Both the position numbers and the translations under genes were made by a program. From positions 62,001 through 126,000 of the forward strand of contig NZ_NWUW01000004.1 in the NCBI RefSeq assembly GCF_002746455.1: DNA of 64,000 nucleotides, given 5' to 3'. The notes beneath the pieces are model-generated. The model was not told where the DNA came from and did no database searches. It saw nothing but the letters and a program-made list of their open reading frames with translations. Source of the stretch: Bacillus fungorum. GTDB lineage: Bacteria; Bacillota; Bacilli; Bacillales; Bacillaceae_G. This document shows positions 36,952-46,633 of this stretch, one piece after another (position 1 is the first letter of the stretch; each line of letters opens with the position of its first letter).

Positions 36952-38088
36952 ATGAGTACAGTAAACGAATTAATAAATCGAATAGACGAGACATACGACG
37001 TATCACAAATTGAAAAAGAAATTGGGCTAGACAACATTGCGTTAAGTGATTTAGAACTATTAGCGACAGGGGGATATAGCCCGCTTACTGGTTTTTTAGG
37101 AAAGAAAGATTATGATTCGGTTGTAGAAACGCTTCGTTTAGCTAATGGGAGCGTTTGGAGTATACCAATTACATTACCAGTAACAGAAGAAGGAGCAGAG
37201 ACTCTAAAAGCTGGAGAGGAAGTAAAACTTGTTAACGGTGGAAATGTATATGGTGTCATTCAAATAGAAGATATTTTTGTGCCTGATAAGGAAAAAGAAG
37301 CGTTACTAGTGTATAAAACGACGGATGAGGCTCATCCTGGAGTGAAAAAATTATACGAAAGACCGAACGTTTACGTCGGAGGAGCTATTATTCTTACAAA
37401 ACGTTTTGAAAATAATCCGTTTCCTTCTTATCATTTAGATCCAATTGAAACGAGAGAAGAATTTAAAAAACGTGGTTGGAAAACAGTAGTCGGATTCCAA
37501 ACGAGAAATCCGGTACATCGTGCCCATGAATATATTCAAAAATCTGCTCTTGAAATTGTAGATGGCCTCTTTTTAAATCCGCTAGTTGGGGAAACGAAGT
37601 CGGACGATATTCCTGCTGATGTAAGAATGGAAAGCTATGAAGTATTACTTCAAAACTATTATCCGAAAGATCGTGTCTTTTTAAGTGTATTTCCTGCAGC
37701 AATGCGTTACGCAGGACCGAGGGAAGCGATATTCCATGCATTAGTCAGAAAGAATTTTGGATGCACCCACTTTATTGTAGGGCGCGATCATGCAGGGGTA
37801 GGAGATTATTACGGTACTTATGAAGCACAAGAAATTTTTACAAACTTTACAGTGGAAGAGTTAGGGATTACACCGTTATTTTTTGAACATAGTTTTTACT
37901 GCACGAAATGTGAAGCGATGGCTTCGACGAAAACATGCCCGCACAGGAAAGAGGATCATGTTATTTTATCAGGTACGAAAGTAAGAGAACTATTAAGAAA
38001 CGGTGAGGTTCCGCCAAGTACATTTAGTCGTAAAGAAGTAGTGGAAGTACTAATTAAAGGTTTGAAAAAAGAAGTAGTAACAGAATAG
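36952..38088 (+). CDS. sat: Sulfate adenylyltransferase
   Basis: A 378-residue ATP sulfurylase making APS from ATP and sulfate. The active-site motifs [12 protein letters not shown] and [12 protein letters not shown] are intact. [18 protein letters not shown] is a zinc-binding-like insertion typical of this bacterial form. There is no fused kinase domain. GGAGGG precedes the ATG. Confidence 0.93.
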   Translation: MSTVNELINRIDETYDVSQIEKEIGLDNIALSDLELLATGGYSPLTGFLGKKDYDSVVETLRLANGSVWSIPITLPVTEEGAETLKAGEEVKLVNGGNVYGVIQIEDIFVPDKEKEALLVYKTTDEAHPGVKKLYERPNVYVGGAIILTKRFENNPFPSYHLDPIETREEFKKRGWKTVVGFQTRNPVHRAHEYIQKSALEIVDGLFLNPLVGETKSDDIPADVRMESYEVLLQNYYPKDRVFLSVFPAAMRYAGPREAIFHALVRKNFGCTHFIVGRDHAGVGDYYGTYEAQEIFTNFTVEELGITPLFFEHSFYCTKCEAMASTKTCPHRKEDHVILSGTKVRELLRNGEVPPSTFSRKEVVEVLIKGLKKEVVTE

Positions 38089-38100
38089 GGAGAGAATGAG

Positions 38101-38712
38101 ATGGATACGAATATTACTTGGCATACAGCTTCTGTTTCAAAAGATGAGAGAAGAGTGAAGAATGGGCATCATAGTTTTGTAATTTGGTTTACTGGTTTAT
38201 CAGCTTCGGGTAAATCTACAGTAGCGAACGCGGTTGCTCGTAAACTATTTGAAAAGAATATTGGAAACTATGTACTTGATGGAGATAATATACGCCACGG
38301 TTTAAATAAAGACTTAGGTTTTTCTGAAAGTGATCGTATGGAAAATATAAGACGGATTGGCGAAGTGGCGAAGCTATTTGTAGATCAAGGTACTGTTGTT
38401 CTTACAGCGTTTATTTCACCGTTTCGAGTAGACCGAAAACAAGTTAGAGATTTACTAGCTGCAGATGAGTTTATAGAAGTGTTTGTAAAATGTCCAATTG
38501 AAGAGTGTGAGAAACGTGATCCAAAAGGGCTATATAAAAAAGCAAGAAAAGGTGATATTAAAGAGTTTACAGGTATCGATTCACCGTATGAGGAACCAGA
38601 GAAAGCGGAATTAATTGTAGAAACGCACAAGTATTCTATTGAAGAATGTGCAGAACAAATCGTGAAGTACTTACAAGAGCGTAGTTTTATCCCGCTATTT
38701 GCCGGGAAGTAA
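38101..38712 (+). CDS. cysC: Adenylylsulfate kinase
   Basis: A 203-residue kinase converting APS to PAPS. The P-loop GLSASGKST is at 32-40, followed by [17 protein letters not shown] and the lid region. It starts 12 bases after sat and is followed directly by a dispersed palindromic element. Confidence 0.92.
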   Translation: MDTNITWHTASVSKDERRVKNGHHSFVIWFTGLSASGKSTVANAVARKLFEKNIGNYVLDGDNIRHGLNKDLGFSESDRMENIRRIGEVAKLFVDQGTVVLTAFISPFRVDRKQVRDLLAADEFIEVFVKCPIEECEKRDPKGLYKKARKGDIKEFTGIDSPYEEPEKAELIVETHKYSIEECAEQIVKYLQERSFIPLFAGK

Positions 38713-38843
38713 AACTCCCACCTCAAAATTCTAGGGCAAAGAAGTTAGGTGGGAGTCGGGCTGCCCATAAATGCCCGGTTGGTTCAACTAATAATCAGTG
38801 GTGATGAATAAAACCCCCACTGATTAAAGCTTCACTTTATATA
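38707..38843. repeat. Dispersed palindromic element, copy B
   Basis: Same plan as copy A at 9836: ACTCCCACCT/AGGTGGGAGT (38714 and 38747), then AATCAGTGGTG with CACCCCCACTGATT-like pairing (38804-38825), then TTAAAGCTTCACTTTAT (38824-38840). Substitutions in the first stem relative to copy A occur on both arms. It sits inside the sulfate operon between cysC and the sulfite reductase gene. Confidence 0.75.
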
Positions 38844-38856
38844 GGGGGATGTAAAA

Positions 38857-40479
38857 ATGAGTTATGAAAAAGTATGGGCTAACAATGAAAAATTAAATCA
38901 AACTGAGAAAAATAAATTAAAAAAAGATGGATTGGAAATCTTTAATGATATTCCTTACTATGCAGAGAATGGCTTCGAATCTATTCCAAAAGAAGAGTGG
39001 GACGCATTCAAATGGGCAGGGTTGTATTTACAAAGACCGAAAGAAGCTGGTTATTTTATGATGCGTGTAAATATTCCTTCAGGGATTATTACGAATGCAC
39101 AGGCAGAAGTGCTTGCTTCTATCGCTGAGGATTATGGGCGTGACGTAATAGATATTACGACAAGACAGGCGATTCAGTTTCATTGGTTAGAAATTCATCA
39201 AATTCCAGATATTTTTAAAAGATTAGCAAGAGTTGGGTTATCTTCAGCTGGGGCTTGTGGTGATATAACGCGTAATATTACTGGGAATCCACTTGCTGGC
39301 ATTGATGCAAATGAACTGTTTGATACAACCGATATTGTGAAAGAAGTATATGACTATTTCCAACATAATGAAGAGTTTTCTAACTTACCACGTAAATTTA
39401 AAATGTCTATTAGTTCTAACATTTATAACTCAGCAAACGCAGAGATTAATTGTGTTGCATTTACACCTGCAACGAAAGAAATAGATGGTGAGAAAAAAGT
39501 TGGTTTTCATATAAAAGTAGGCGGTGGATTATCAGCTCGTCCGTATTTAGCTGATGAATTAGATGTATTCGTTTTACCAGAAGAGGTGAAGACGGTAGCG
39601 ATTGCGATTGCTACGATATTCCGTGATTTTGGATACCGCGAAAAACGTCATTTAGCTCGTTTGAAATTTCTTGTTGCTGACTGGGGAGCAGAGAAATTTA
39701 AAGAGAAACTAATAGAGTATACAGGACCTTTACAAAGTAAAGGAGAAAGTGCTCTCAAAGGCTGGAATGCAGGATACTTTTATGGTGTTCAAGATCAAAA
39801 ACAAGATGGACTAAAATATGTAGGGTTTAATGTGCCGGTAGGACGCCTACATGCGGAAGAAATGTTTGAGATTGCAAGAATTGCTAAACAGTATGGAAAT
39901 GGACAAATTCGTACATGTAATTCGCAAAACTTCATTATTCCGAATGTTCCGCCAGAAAATGTAAAGGGTTTATTAAGTGAGCCGTTGTTTGCAGCAATAT
40001 CAGCAAGTCCGAAATCGTTTATTGGTCATGCGGTTTCTTGTACTGGTATTGAATATTGCAATCTTGCTTTAGTAGAAACGAAAGAAAGATTGCGAAAAAT
40101 TGCCGCATACTTAGATACACAAATTGCACTCGATGTTCCAGTTCGCATTCATATGGTAGGATGCCCGAATTCATGTGGGCAACGTCAAATTGCTGACATC
40201 GGATTACAAGGGGTGAAAATGAAAACGAAGGAAAAAGGAATTGTTGAGGCATTTGAAATATATGTAGGTGGAACGTTGTTAGATGGCGGTGCTTATAATC
40301 AAAAGTTAAAAGGAAAAATAGATGGCGAGGATCTACCTGATGTACTCGCATCATTTATAAGTTATTTCAAAGAAAATAAATTACCAGCTGAAACGTTTTA
40401 TAATTTTGTCGGCCGTGTTGGTGTAGAGACATTACAAATAGCGTTAAATAACGTGTTAGAAGAAGTAATAGCGTCTTAG
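38857..40479 (+). CDS. Sulfite reductase, siroheme [4Fe-4S] hemoprotein
   Basis: A 540-residue nitrite/sulfite reductase-family protein. Two pseudo-symmetric halves are visible. TRQAIQFHWL is the siroheme-binding arginine region. The cluster cysteines are in SCTGIEYCNLA and MVGCPNSCGQRQ. Context (cysH, sat, cysC upstream and siroheme genes downstream) indicates six-electron reduction of sulfite to sulfide. A ferredoxin-type electron donor is likely since no CysJ flavoprotein is adjacent. GGGGG precedes the ATG. Confidence 0.88.
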   Translation: MSYEKVWANNEKLNQTEKNKLKKDGLEIFNDIPYYAENGFESIPKEEWDAFKWAGLYLQRPKEAGYFMMRVNIPSGIITNAQAEVLASIAEDYGRDVIDITTRQAIQFHWLEIHQIPDIFKRLARVGLSSAGACGDITRNITGNPLAGIDANELFDTTDIVKEVYDYFQHNEEFSNLPRKFKMSISSNIYNSANAEINCVAFTPATKEIDGEKKVGFHIKVGGGLSARPYLADELDVFVLPEEVKTVAIAIATIFRDFGYREKRHLARLKFLVADWGAEKFKEKLIEYTGPLQSKGESALKGWNAGYFYGVQDQKQDGLKYVGFNVPVGRLHAEEMFEIARIAKQYGNGQIRTCNSQNFIIPNVPPENVKGLLSEPLFAAISASPKSFIGHAVSCTGIEYCNLALVETKERLRKIAAYLDTQIALDVPVRIHMVGCPNSCGQRQIADIGLQGVKMKTKEKGIVEAFEIYVGGTLLDGGAYNQKLKGKIDGEDLPDVLASFISYFKENKLPAETFYNFVGRVGVETLQIALNNVLEEVIAS

Positions 40480-40489
40480 GAGGGGCAAT

Positions 40490-40690
40490 ATGGATTTATA
40501 TCGATTTGAAGCGGTATTAGTGAATAGCATTGTTCCAATTGTTGTTGTTGCTGAAAGTGAAGAACAGGCATTTAAGATGGCGGAGATTGAGCTTGAAAAA
40601 CATTTTTTACCGTTACCAGAGGTAAAGGAGATTACTTTATTTGAAAAAAAGAAGATTCGAAAAAGTGCGGCCTTTGTTATTCATGAGTAA
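40490..40690 (+). CDS. DUF3906 small protein
   Basis: A 66-residue protein (MDLYRFEAVLVNSIVPIVVVA, then EEQAFKMAEIELEKHFL). The single alpha/beta pattern fits DUF3906. It starts ten bases after the sulfite reductase stop, with GGAGGGG upstream, so it is co-transcribed. The function is unknown; a role linked to sulfite reduction is suggested only by position. Confidence 0.7.
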   Translation: MDLYRFEAVLVNSIVPIVVVAESEEQAFKMAEIELEKHFLPLPEVKEITLFEKKKIRKSAAFVIHE

Positions 40691-40716
40691 GGGACATTGA
40701 AATATGAAGAAATGAA

Positions 40717-40756
40717 AACTTCCATTCGTATATAAGGATGGAAGTTTCACTTTAAT
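40717..40756 (+). repeat. Intercistronic hairpin with TTTCACTTTA motif
   Basis: AACTTCCATTC and GGATGGAAGTT form a stem around 40717-40746, followed by TTCACTTTAAT, the motif that ends copies A and B of the dispersed element. Confidence 0.5.
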
Positions 40757-40776
40757 AGTAGAAATGAGGAGAGATG

Positions 40777-41553
40777 ATGGGGAAGGTTTATATCGTTGGT
40801 GCGGGTCCTGGTGATCCAGATTTAATTACTGTGAAAGGGTTGAAATGTATTGAGAAGGCAGATGTTATTTTATACGACCGTCTCGTGAATAAAGAGTTGC
40901 TTTCCTATGCAAAGCCTGAAGCGGATTTAATTTATTGCGGAAAACTACCAAATTATCACACGATGAAGCAAGAGACAATTAACACGTTTCTTATTAAGTA
41001 TGCGAAAAAAGGAAAAGTTGTAACGAGGCTTAAGGGCGGCGATCCATTTGTGTTTGGTAGGGGGGGAGAAGAAGCTGAAGCGTTAGCAAAGCAAGGTGTA
41101 CCATTTGAAATTGTTCCTGGTATTTCAGCTGGAATAGCTGCTCCTACTTATGCGGGCATTCCAGTGACACATCGTGATGCAAGTGCAAGTTTTGCTATTG
41201 TGACGGGGCATAGGAAAGAAGATGCTGAAGAGGAAGTGAAGTGGGAAAATTTAGCGAAAGGTGTAGAGACTTTAGCTGTATATATGGGGGTTAGCAATTT
41301 ACCCTACATATGTGAACAACTGATGAAGTATGGAAAAGATAAAAGTACACCTACTGCTATTATTGAGCGGGGAACGACATCTATGCAGCGCACAGTTGTT
41401 GGGACGTTAGGAACAATTGTAGATGTTGCAAAAAAAGAACAAATTCAAAATCCAAGCATGATTGTAATTGGAGAAGTGGTCCGTTTTAGAGAAAAAATCC
41501 ATTGGTTTGAGAAACAGACAGAAAGTACGTATCAAGTAAGTGGAGTGTTATAA
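40777..41553 (+). CDS. cobA: Uroporphyrinogen-III C-methyltransferase
   Basis: A 258-residue SUMT making precorrin-2 from uroporphyrinogen III with two SAM. VGAGPGDPDLIT (N-terminus), LKGGDPFVFGRGGEE and GIPVTHRD are the SAM and substrate loops. It equals YlnD of B. subtilis. Two adjacent ATGs exist (40774, 40777); the second has the better distance from AGGAG. Confidence 0.9.
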   Translation: MGKVYIVGAGPGDPDLITVKGLKCIEKADVILYDRLVNKELLSYAKPEADLIYCGKLPNYHTMKQETINTFLIKYAKKGKVVTRLKGGDPFVFGRGGEEAEALAKQGVPFEIVPGISAGIAAPTYAGIPVTHRDASASFAIVTGHRKEDAEEEVKWENLAKGVETLAVYMGVSNLPYICEQLMKYGKDKSTPTAIIERGTTSMQRTVVGTLGTIVDVAKKEQIQNPSMIVIGEVVRFREKIHWFEKQTESTYQVSGVL

Positions 41554-41554
41554 A

Positions 41555-42310
41555 ATGAAAGCCATCTTATATATATGTCATGGAAGTCGTTTGAAAGCAG
41601 CTAAAGAAGAAGCGATTGCATTTATTACGTCATGCATGAACCGTGTAGAGGCAAGTATTCAAGAAGTTTGTTTTTTAGAGTTAGCGAGTCCAACTATTGA
41701 TGAAGGATTCCGTACATGTGTGAAGCGTGGTGCTACAGAGATTATTGTTATTCCAGTTTTTTTATTAGCGGCAGGTCATGTGAAAAAAGATATCCCGTTT
41801 GAATTGGAAAAGTTAAATAATCAATTTTCGAATGTTAAAGTGACCTATGGTAACCCGTTTGGTGTATCAGAAACACTTGTTAAATCGGTGTATAACGGAA
41901 GTGGCATCGAACAGGAAGATAAGAATGAAGTGACGCTACTTCTCGTTGCAAGAGGGAGTAGTGATCCTGAGGTATTAAGAAATATAAACTGGATTGCTTC
42001 TTTATTTCAAAAGGAAGAGAAAATTAAAAAAGTAGAGGTTTGTTATTTAGCGGCTGCAGAGCCAAAATTTGAGGAGAAGTTAAAGGAAGTTGTAGAACGA
42101 AAAGAAAAGAACATCGTTGTGCTGCCTTACTTGTTATTTACAGGTTTACTTATGAAACATATTGAAAAAGAAGTGCGCCAATATGAGTTGGATGAGATAA
42201 AAATAAGTCCGTATTTAGGAAAGAATGAAGCGTTTCAGTATATGTTAATTCAGAAAACGAAGAAATTATTGAAGGGAGATCAATATGTATCCACTTACAG
42301 TGCGAGTTGA
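41555..42310 (+). CDS. sirB: Sirohydrochlorin ferrochelatase
   Basis: A 251-residue CbiX/SirB-type chelatase inserting iron into sirohydrochlorin. CHGSR near the N-terminus carries the metal-binding His, and a second CbiX-like half begins near VTLLLVARGSSDPE. It equals YlnE. ATG 41555 starts one base after the cobA stop. The last 26 bases overlap the next gene. Confidence 0.87.
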   Translation: MKAILYICHGSRLKAAKEEAIAFITSCMNRVEASIQEVCFLELASPTIDEGFRTCVKRGATEIIVIPVFLLAAGHVKKDIPFELEKLNNQFSNVKVTYGNPFGVSETLVKSVYNGSGIEQEDKNEVTLLLVARGSSDPEVLRNINWIASLFQKEEKIKKVEVCYLAAAEPKFEEKLKEVVERKEKNIVVLPYLLFTGLLMKHIEKEVRQYELDEIKISPYLGKNEAFQYMLIQKTKKLLKGDQYVSTYSAS

Positions 42311-42902
42311 GAAGAAACGTGTTGTTGTCATTGGTGGAGGGAAAGTCGCGGGGTTCAAAATTATTCCTTTATTAAAACAAGGTGCGGATATAGTTGTGGT
42401 AAGCCCTGAATTGGATGCAAATTTAGTGAAACTTGTAGAAGAAAAGAAAATTCGTTGGTATCAAAGAGAGTATGAAAAAAGTGATATTAAAGATGCTTTT
42501 TTAGTTGTTGCAGCGAGTAGTGATGCTGTATTAAATGAACAAATTGCTGAAGATAGCGCAGAGAATCAATTAGTAAATGTTATTACGAACCCGGAAAGTG
42601 GTAATGTTCATTTTCCGGCAGCGATTCATCGTGGATTACTGAATGTGGCTGTTTCTACCGGAGGAGCGAGCCCGAAACTTGCAAAAAAAATTCGTGATGA
42701 TATCGCAAATAAATATGATGAGGCGTATGAAGCGTATCTTGATTTTTTATACGAAGTTAGAATAAAAGTGAAAGAATTACAAATAGAGAAAAGGCAGAGA
42801 AATATATTGTTGCAAGAGGTATTAAAGTCGATATATGTTCAAAATGAACAAAAAAGAGAATTGTTTTTACAAGAATTAGAGAGAAGAGTTCATATAGGAT
42901 AA
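42285..42902 (+). CDS. sirC: Precorrin-2 dehydrogenase
   Basis: A 205-residue NAD-dependent enzyme making sirohydrochlorin. The Rossmann motif VIGGGKVAGFK (about 15-25) and VSTGGASPKLAKKIRDDI are typical of the CysG N-terminal/YlnF family. It overlaps sirB. Last gene of the sulfur-siroheme unit. Confidence 0.88.
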   Translation: MYPLTVRVEKKRVVVIGGGKVAGFKIIPLLKQGADIVVVSPELDANLVKLVEEKKIRWYQREYEKSDIKDAFLVVAASSDAVLNEQIAEDSAENQLVNVITNPESGNVHFPAAIHRGLLNVAVSTGGASPKLAKKIRDDIANKYDEAYEAYLDFLYEVRIKVKELQIEKRQRNILLQEVLKSIYVQNEQKRELFLQELERRVHIG

Positions 42903-42949
42903 TGAAAAAATTGTACTTTACAACTATAAAAATATAATTTATAATCACA

Positions 42950-43243
42950 AGTAACTTCAATAGATGAAATCGATGAGCAAGAAGAGTATGTATATTTGAT
43001 ACGTTCAGAGAGCTGGGGTAAGGTGTGAGCCCGGTACGATAAAATATACAGAATGGGCTTGCGAGAGGTATGTTGAACATTGTAGTAGGCAACCCGGGTT
43101 CCGCCGTTAAAAGGATAGAGTATCGGAGTTTTTCCTGTACTTGAACAAGTGGGATTTATCAATCCAATTGAGGTGGTACCACGGTATTTACATTACATAT
43201 ATCGTCCTCTACATGCATATTTGCGTGTAGGGGACTTTTTTTA
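42950..43243 (+). promoter_or_regulatory. T-box leader of the NSS transporter
   Basis: AGAGTA (S-turn) and CAGAGAGC are near the 5' end; the T-box GAGGTGGTACCACGG is at about 43169-43183. The terminator GTCCTCTACATGC/GCGTGTAGGGGAC (43204-43235) ends in a seven-T run. The candidate specifier GAAC-ATT-G puts ATT (Ile) at 43079-43081, by analogy with the ilvB and brnQ leaders. The long GC-rich segment after it is atypical, so the amino acid is uncertain. Confidence 0.75.
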
Positions 43244-43321
43244 TTTTCTAAAGGAGGTGTGCGAGTATGAAATGAAAGTGTATAATTAACAAAAGTTTAA
43301 ATATTCAGAAAAGGAGAATTT

Positions 43322-44677
43322 ATGATGAAAGAAACACAGCAATGGACGTCGAAAATAGGTTTTGTACTCGCAGCAGCCGGAGCAGCGGTAGGTCTTGGTG
43401 CGATATGGAAATTTCCATATGTTGCAGGTAATGGTGGGGGAGGCGCATTCTTCCTTGTATTTTTACTATTAACTTTATTTATAGGTATGCCACTTCTTTT
43501 AGCTGAATTTGTTATTGGACGTAGTACGCAAAAAGAGGCAGTTACAGCTTATAAAGTACTAGTACCAAATAGTAAAGTATATCCTTGGATTGGTCGTATG
43601 GGAGTTGTTACTTGTTTTAGTGTACTATCTTTTTATAGTGTTGTAGGTGGATGGATTTTACTGTACTTATACTATAGTGTTACAGGAAGCTTCTGGAATG
43701 GTGTTGTTGATTATGGGAAATTGTTTGGTGAAACGATTTCAAATCCAGTAAGCGCGATTGGAGCGCAATTTATCTTTATGCTTTGCACTATTTTTGTTGT
43801 AAGTAAAGGTGTAGAGAAAGGGATAGAAAAAGCAAGTAAGTATATGATGCCGCTATTATTTATTTTGTTTATTGCTATCATTATTCGTGCGTTAACACTT
43901 GATGGTGCTTTTGCTGGGGTAGAGTTCTTCTTAAAACCAGATTTTTCAAAGCTGACAGCAGATACGATTTTATATGCGATGGGACAATCGTTCTTCTCGC
44001 TAACAGTTGGTGCCTCAGTAATGGTAACGTATAGTTCATATTTGAAGAAAGAAGAACATTTAGCTAAATCAGCAACATCTATTGTAAGTTTAACTGTTTT
44101 TATTACAGTACTTGCAGGATTAGCGATTTTCCCAGCGATTTTCGCATTAGGTGTTAAGCCGACTGAAGGGCCAGGGTTACTGTTTATCGTCCTTCCAGCA
44201 GTATTTGCGAAAATACCATTTGGACAATTTTTCTTCATTATGTTTTTAATTTTATTCTTCTTTGCAACGTTAACATCTGCGATTTCCATGCTTGAAATTG
44301 TAGTAGCATCTGTTGCGAAGGATAATGAGAAAAAGCGTCCGTCAGCATCATTATTAATTGGTATTCTTATTTTTGCAGTTGGAATTCCGTCAGCACTATC
44401 GTTTGGCATTATGAGTGATGTGAAAATATTCGGAAAAACATTCTTTGACTTAGTCGATTTTTCGGTAAGTAACGTATTACTGCCGTTAGGGGTACTAGCC
44501 ATTTCGCTATTCGTACCAAATAAAATGAGTAAAGAAATGTTAATGAAAGAATTAGAAGTTACGGAAACGAAAGGGAAAACATTATTTAATATTTGGTTCT
44601 TCTTGCTTCGTTATGTTATTCCAGTAACTGTAATTATTGTATTTTTAAATGCGATAGGTGTATTTATTATGTTGTAG
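43322..44677 (+). CDS. NSS-family sodium-dependent amino acid transporter
   Basis: A 451-residue membrane protein of the neurotransmitter:sodium symporter family (LeuT fold). The first helix carries the Na+/substrate segment GLGAIWKFPYVAGNGGGGAFF (about 22-42). Eleven or twelve helices follow. The upstream T-box shows that it imports an amino acid whose tRNA is sensed, possibly a branched-chain one. AAGGAG precedes the tandem ATGs (43322, 43325). The 3' end overlaps the converging gene. Confidence 0.85.
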   Translation: MMKETQQWTSKIGFVLAAAGAAVGLGAIWKFPYVAGNGGGGAFFLVFLLLTLFIGMPLLLAEFVIGRSTQKEAVTAYKVLVPNSKVYPWIGRMGVVTCFSVLSFYSVVGGWILLYLYYSVTGSFWNGVVDYGKLFGETISNPVSAIGAQFIFMLCTIFVVSKGVEKGIEKASKYMMPLLFILFIAIIIRALTLDGAFAGVEFFLKPDFSKLTADTILYAMGQSFFSLTVGASVMVTYSSYLKKEEHLAKSATSIVSLTVFITVLAGLAIFPAIFALGVKPTEGPGLLFIVLPAVFAKIPFGQFFFIMFLILFFFATLTSAISMLEIVVASVAKDNEKKRPSASLLIGILIFAVGIPSALSFGIMSDVKIFGKTFFDLVDFSVSNVLLPLGVLAISLFVPNKMSKEMLMKELEVTETKGKTLFNIWFFLLRYVIPVTVIIVFLNAIGVFIML

Positions 44678-44828
44678 GTGTATTTAATAAACGATTATAG
44701 GCTTTATAGGCTGTGACGACTGCGAGGAATGATCCAATTAAAAATAATGCTGAGCCGCCAAATGTAAATAGCCGGCCAATGTAAGTTTCTCTAGCCTCTT
44801 CTATTTTTTGTTGTAATTCTGTATTCAT
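44667..44828 (-). CDS. 53-residue single-span membrane protein
   Basis: MNTELQQKIEEARETYIGRL is followed by a hydrophobic helix (FGGSALFLIGSFLAVVTAY). ATG 44828 has GGGGTGA upstream; the longer frame starts nine codons earlier without an RBS. The gene converges on the NSS transporter, and the two coding ends overlap by 11 bases. No family is recognised. Confidence 0.6.
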   Translation of the reverse strand: MNTELQQKIEEARETYIGRLFTFGGSALFLIGSFLAVVTAYKAYNRLLNTPTT

Positions 44829-44904
44829 ATGATTCACCCCGTAAGATATAGGCATTTAGTTGTAGTTTATGTGGAATGCCTATAGTGTGTGAAGTGGAAA
44901 TAAA

Positions 44905-44932
44905 AAAACTCGGTATGCACCGAGTTTTTTAT
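44905..44932. terminator. Terminator of the M23 hydrolase gene
   Basis: AACTCGGT and ACCGAGTT form a stem around ATGC, with A-rich and T-rich flanks on the two sides. Confidence 0.75.
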
Positions 44933-46191
44933 AATCCGATATAAGGAGATGGATCAACTGCGTTTGTCTTGCCGACATTCCATTCTCCAAGGTGAAGTTC
45001 GAAGTGTAAATGTTGTCCGTATGATTGGCCAGTATTCCCCATAAATCCAAGTTGAGTTCCTTGTTTTACAGTTTGTCCATTCGATACAGAACGGCTACTC
45101 ATATGAGCATATACTGTCGTATATGTTTTTCCGTTTATACGGTGAGATAAGTACACAACATTTCCATAACTAGATGATAATTCTGAGCGAATAACAACGC
45201 CATCAGCAGCAGCGATAATTGGAACGGTTCCTGAAGCGGCGATATCGATTCCTTTATGGTTATCTATAGAGCGCACGCCAAATCCAGAAGTTTTTGATCC
45301 AGCTGCTGGCTTAATAAAGCCGCCAATATTTGTATCGTGCGGTGTTGGAGCTGCTTGAGCAGATGTAGTAGCTTGTTTACGAGCTTCTTCTGCCTTGCGG
45401 GCTTCCTCAGCTTTACGAGCCTCTTCGGCACGTTTTTCTTCTTCAATTGCTTTTTGAACAACTTGACGCTGATTTTCTAAAATACCTTTTGATTCTTCTA
45501 ATCCTTCAATCTCTGAATCTACTTTTGCTACTTTCGTATGTAGATCGCTAATAAATGTTTGCTGCTGTTGCTGATTCGTTTGCAATTCTTGTTGTTTTTG
45601 AACTAATTTCTGTTCGGATTCTTTTAATTGTTGCTCTTTTTTCTCGACAGCCTCTTTTTCTTTCGTCATAGCATTTTGGTCAGTTGTTTGTTTTTTCACA
45701 ATATCAGTATCGTTGTTTAAAATTAAACTGACAGAGTACATATTATCAACAAGATCAGCAATATTGGAGGAATTTGTTAATACCTCTGTAATGATATTTG
45801 TACGAGGTTTTTCTTGCATAGATTGTAAACGTTGCTTAATAACTTCCTGACGTGTATCTATGTTTGTTTGTAATTGCTCTATATGTTTCTTCTTTTCAGC
45901 AATTACTTGTTGTGTTTTACTAATTTCTTTTTTTGTATCATTTAATTCAGCTTCGTTTTTATTAATAGAAGTAGTTAAGTCATCAATTTTCTTTTGTAAT
46001 TCTTGAATTTCTTTTTCTATTTGTTCTTTCTCAGCTGATTTATTTTGTAAGTCATTTTGTTTTCCTTCTAATTCAGATTGAATATTAGATAATTTATCTT
46101 GATTCGTTTCAGCGTATACGGGTGAAAGTAACGGAGAAACAAAAAGTGTTCCTGCTGCTAAAACACTAAACGCTGCAAATTTCTTTTTCAT
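44929..46191 (-). CDS. Secreted M23 peptidase with coiled-coil domain
   Basis: A 420-residue cell wall hydrolase or hydrolase activator. A signal peptide (MKKKFAAFSVLAAGTLF.., cleavage after VYA near 29) leads to a long coiled coil (about 35-270), an Ala/Glu-rich linker (EEARKAEEARK), and a C-terminal M23 domain with Zn motif HKGIDIAA and catalytic GQHLHFELH. This PcsB/EnvC-like layout is usually controlled by FtsEX. Met 46191 is chosen because AAAGGAG lies about ten bases upstream and it begins the signal peptide. Confidence 0.85.
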   Translation of the reverse strand: MKKKFAAFSVLAAGTLFVSPLLSPVYAETNQDKLSNIQSELEGKQNDLQNKSAEKEQIEKEIQELQKKIDDLTTSINKNEAELNDTKKEISKTQQVIAEKKKHIEQLQTNIDTRQEVIKQRLQSMQEKPRTNIITEVLTNSSNIADLVDNMYSVSLILNNDTDIVKKQTTDQNAMTKEKEAVEKKEQQLKESEQKLVQKQQELQTNQQQQQTFISDLHTKVAKVDSEIEGLEESKGILENQRQVVQKAIEEEKRAEEARKAEEARKAEEARKQATTSAQAAPTPHDTNIGGFIKPAAGSKTSGFGVRSIDNHKGIDIAASGTVPIIAAADGVVIRSELSSSYGNVVYLSHRINGKTYTTVYAHMSSRSVSNGQTVKQGTQLGFMGNTGQSYGQHLHFELHLGEWNVGKTNAVDPSPYIGL

Positions 46192-46633
46192 GGTTGTCTG
46201 GCTCCTTTCCCTATGAATGTTATATATCATAAGAAGAAGAGTGTCTATCGTTGTAACCATAATGTAAAGAAAATTTTATAAAATTGCTAAGTTTTGTCGG
46301 AATTTATCATTTTTTTACGGTAATTGTAATAGTGATTCTATTTTTTAGTTCGTGCAACAAAGGTGTGTTCTGGATTGTTATTGTTAAATAAAGGAATAAA
46401 CGAGACTGTTTTATATAGTGAAATTTGATTTGGAAACCCAATAAAATACTAGTAAGGAATCGTTCTCATGTGAGGTTTTCTGACATGGGTTTTGTTTTTG
46501 TCAAGAAAATTATTTGCGTTCGGGCAAACTTATTTTGTTGTCAGATTTAATTTTTTGATTTATGATTTTTAATAGGGACAAAATGTAGTGAATTGTCGAA
46601 TAATATGTAATACTCTTAATTTCATGTTTTATA
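46192..46633. other. Long intergenic region, no gene seen
   Basis: About 440 bases of AT-rich DNA between divergent genes. I find no open frame with an RBS. TTTTACGG and TTTGTTTTTGTC tracts and weak hairpins are present, but nothing I can assign. Confidence 0.5.

Noticed and set aside
43711-44502. 263-codon minus-strand frame opposite the NSS transporter
   Set aside because: Low-complexity Asn/Lys/Ser-rich antisense shadow of a membrane protein gene.
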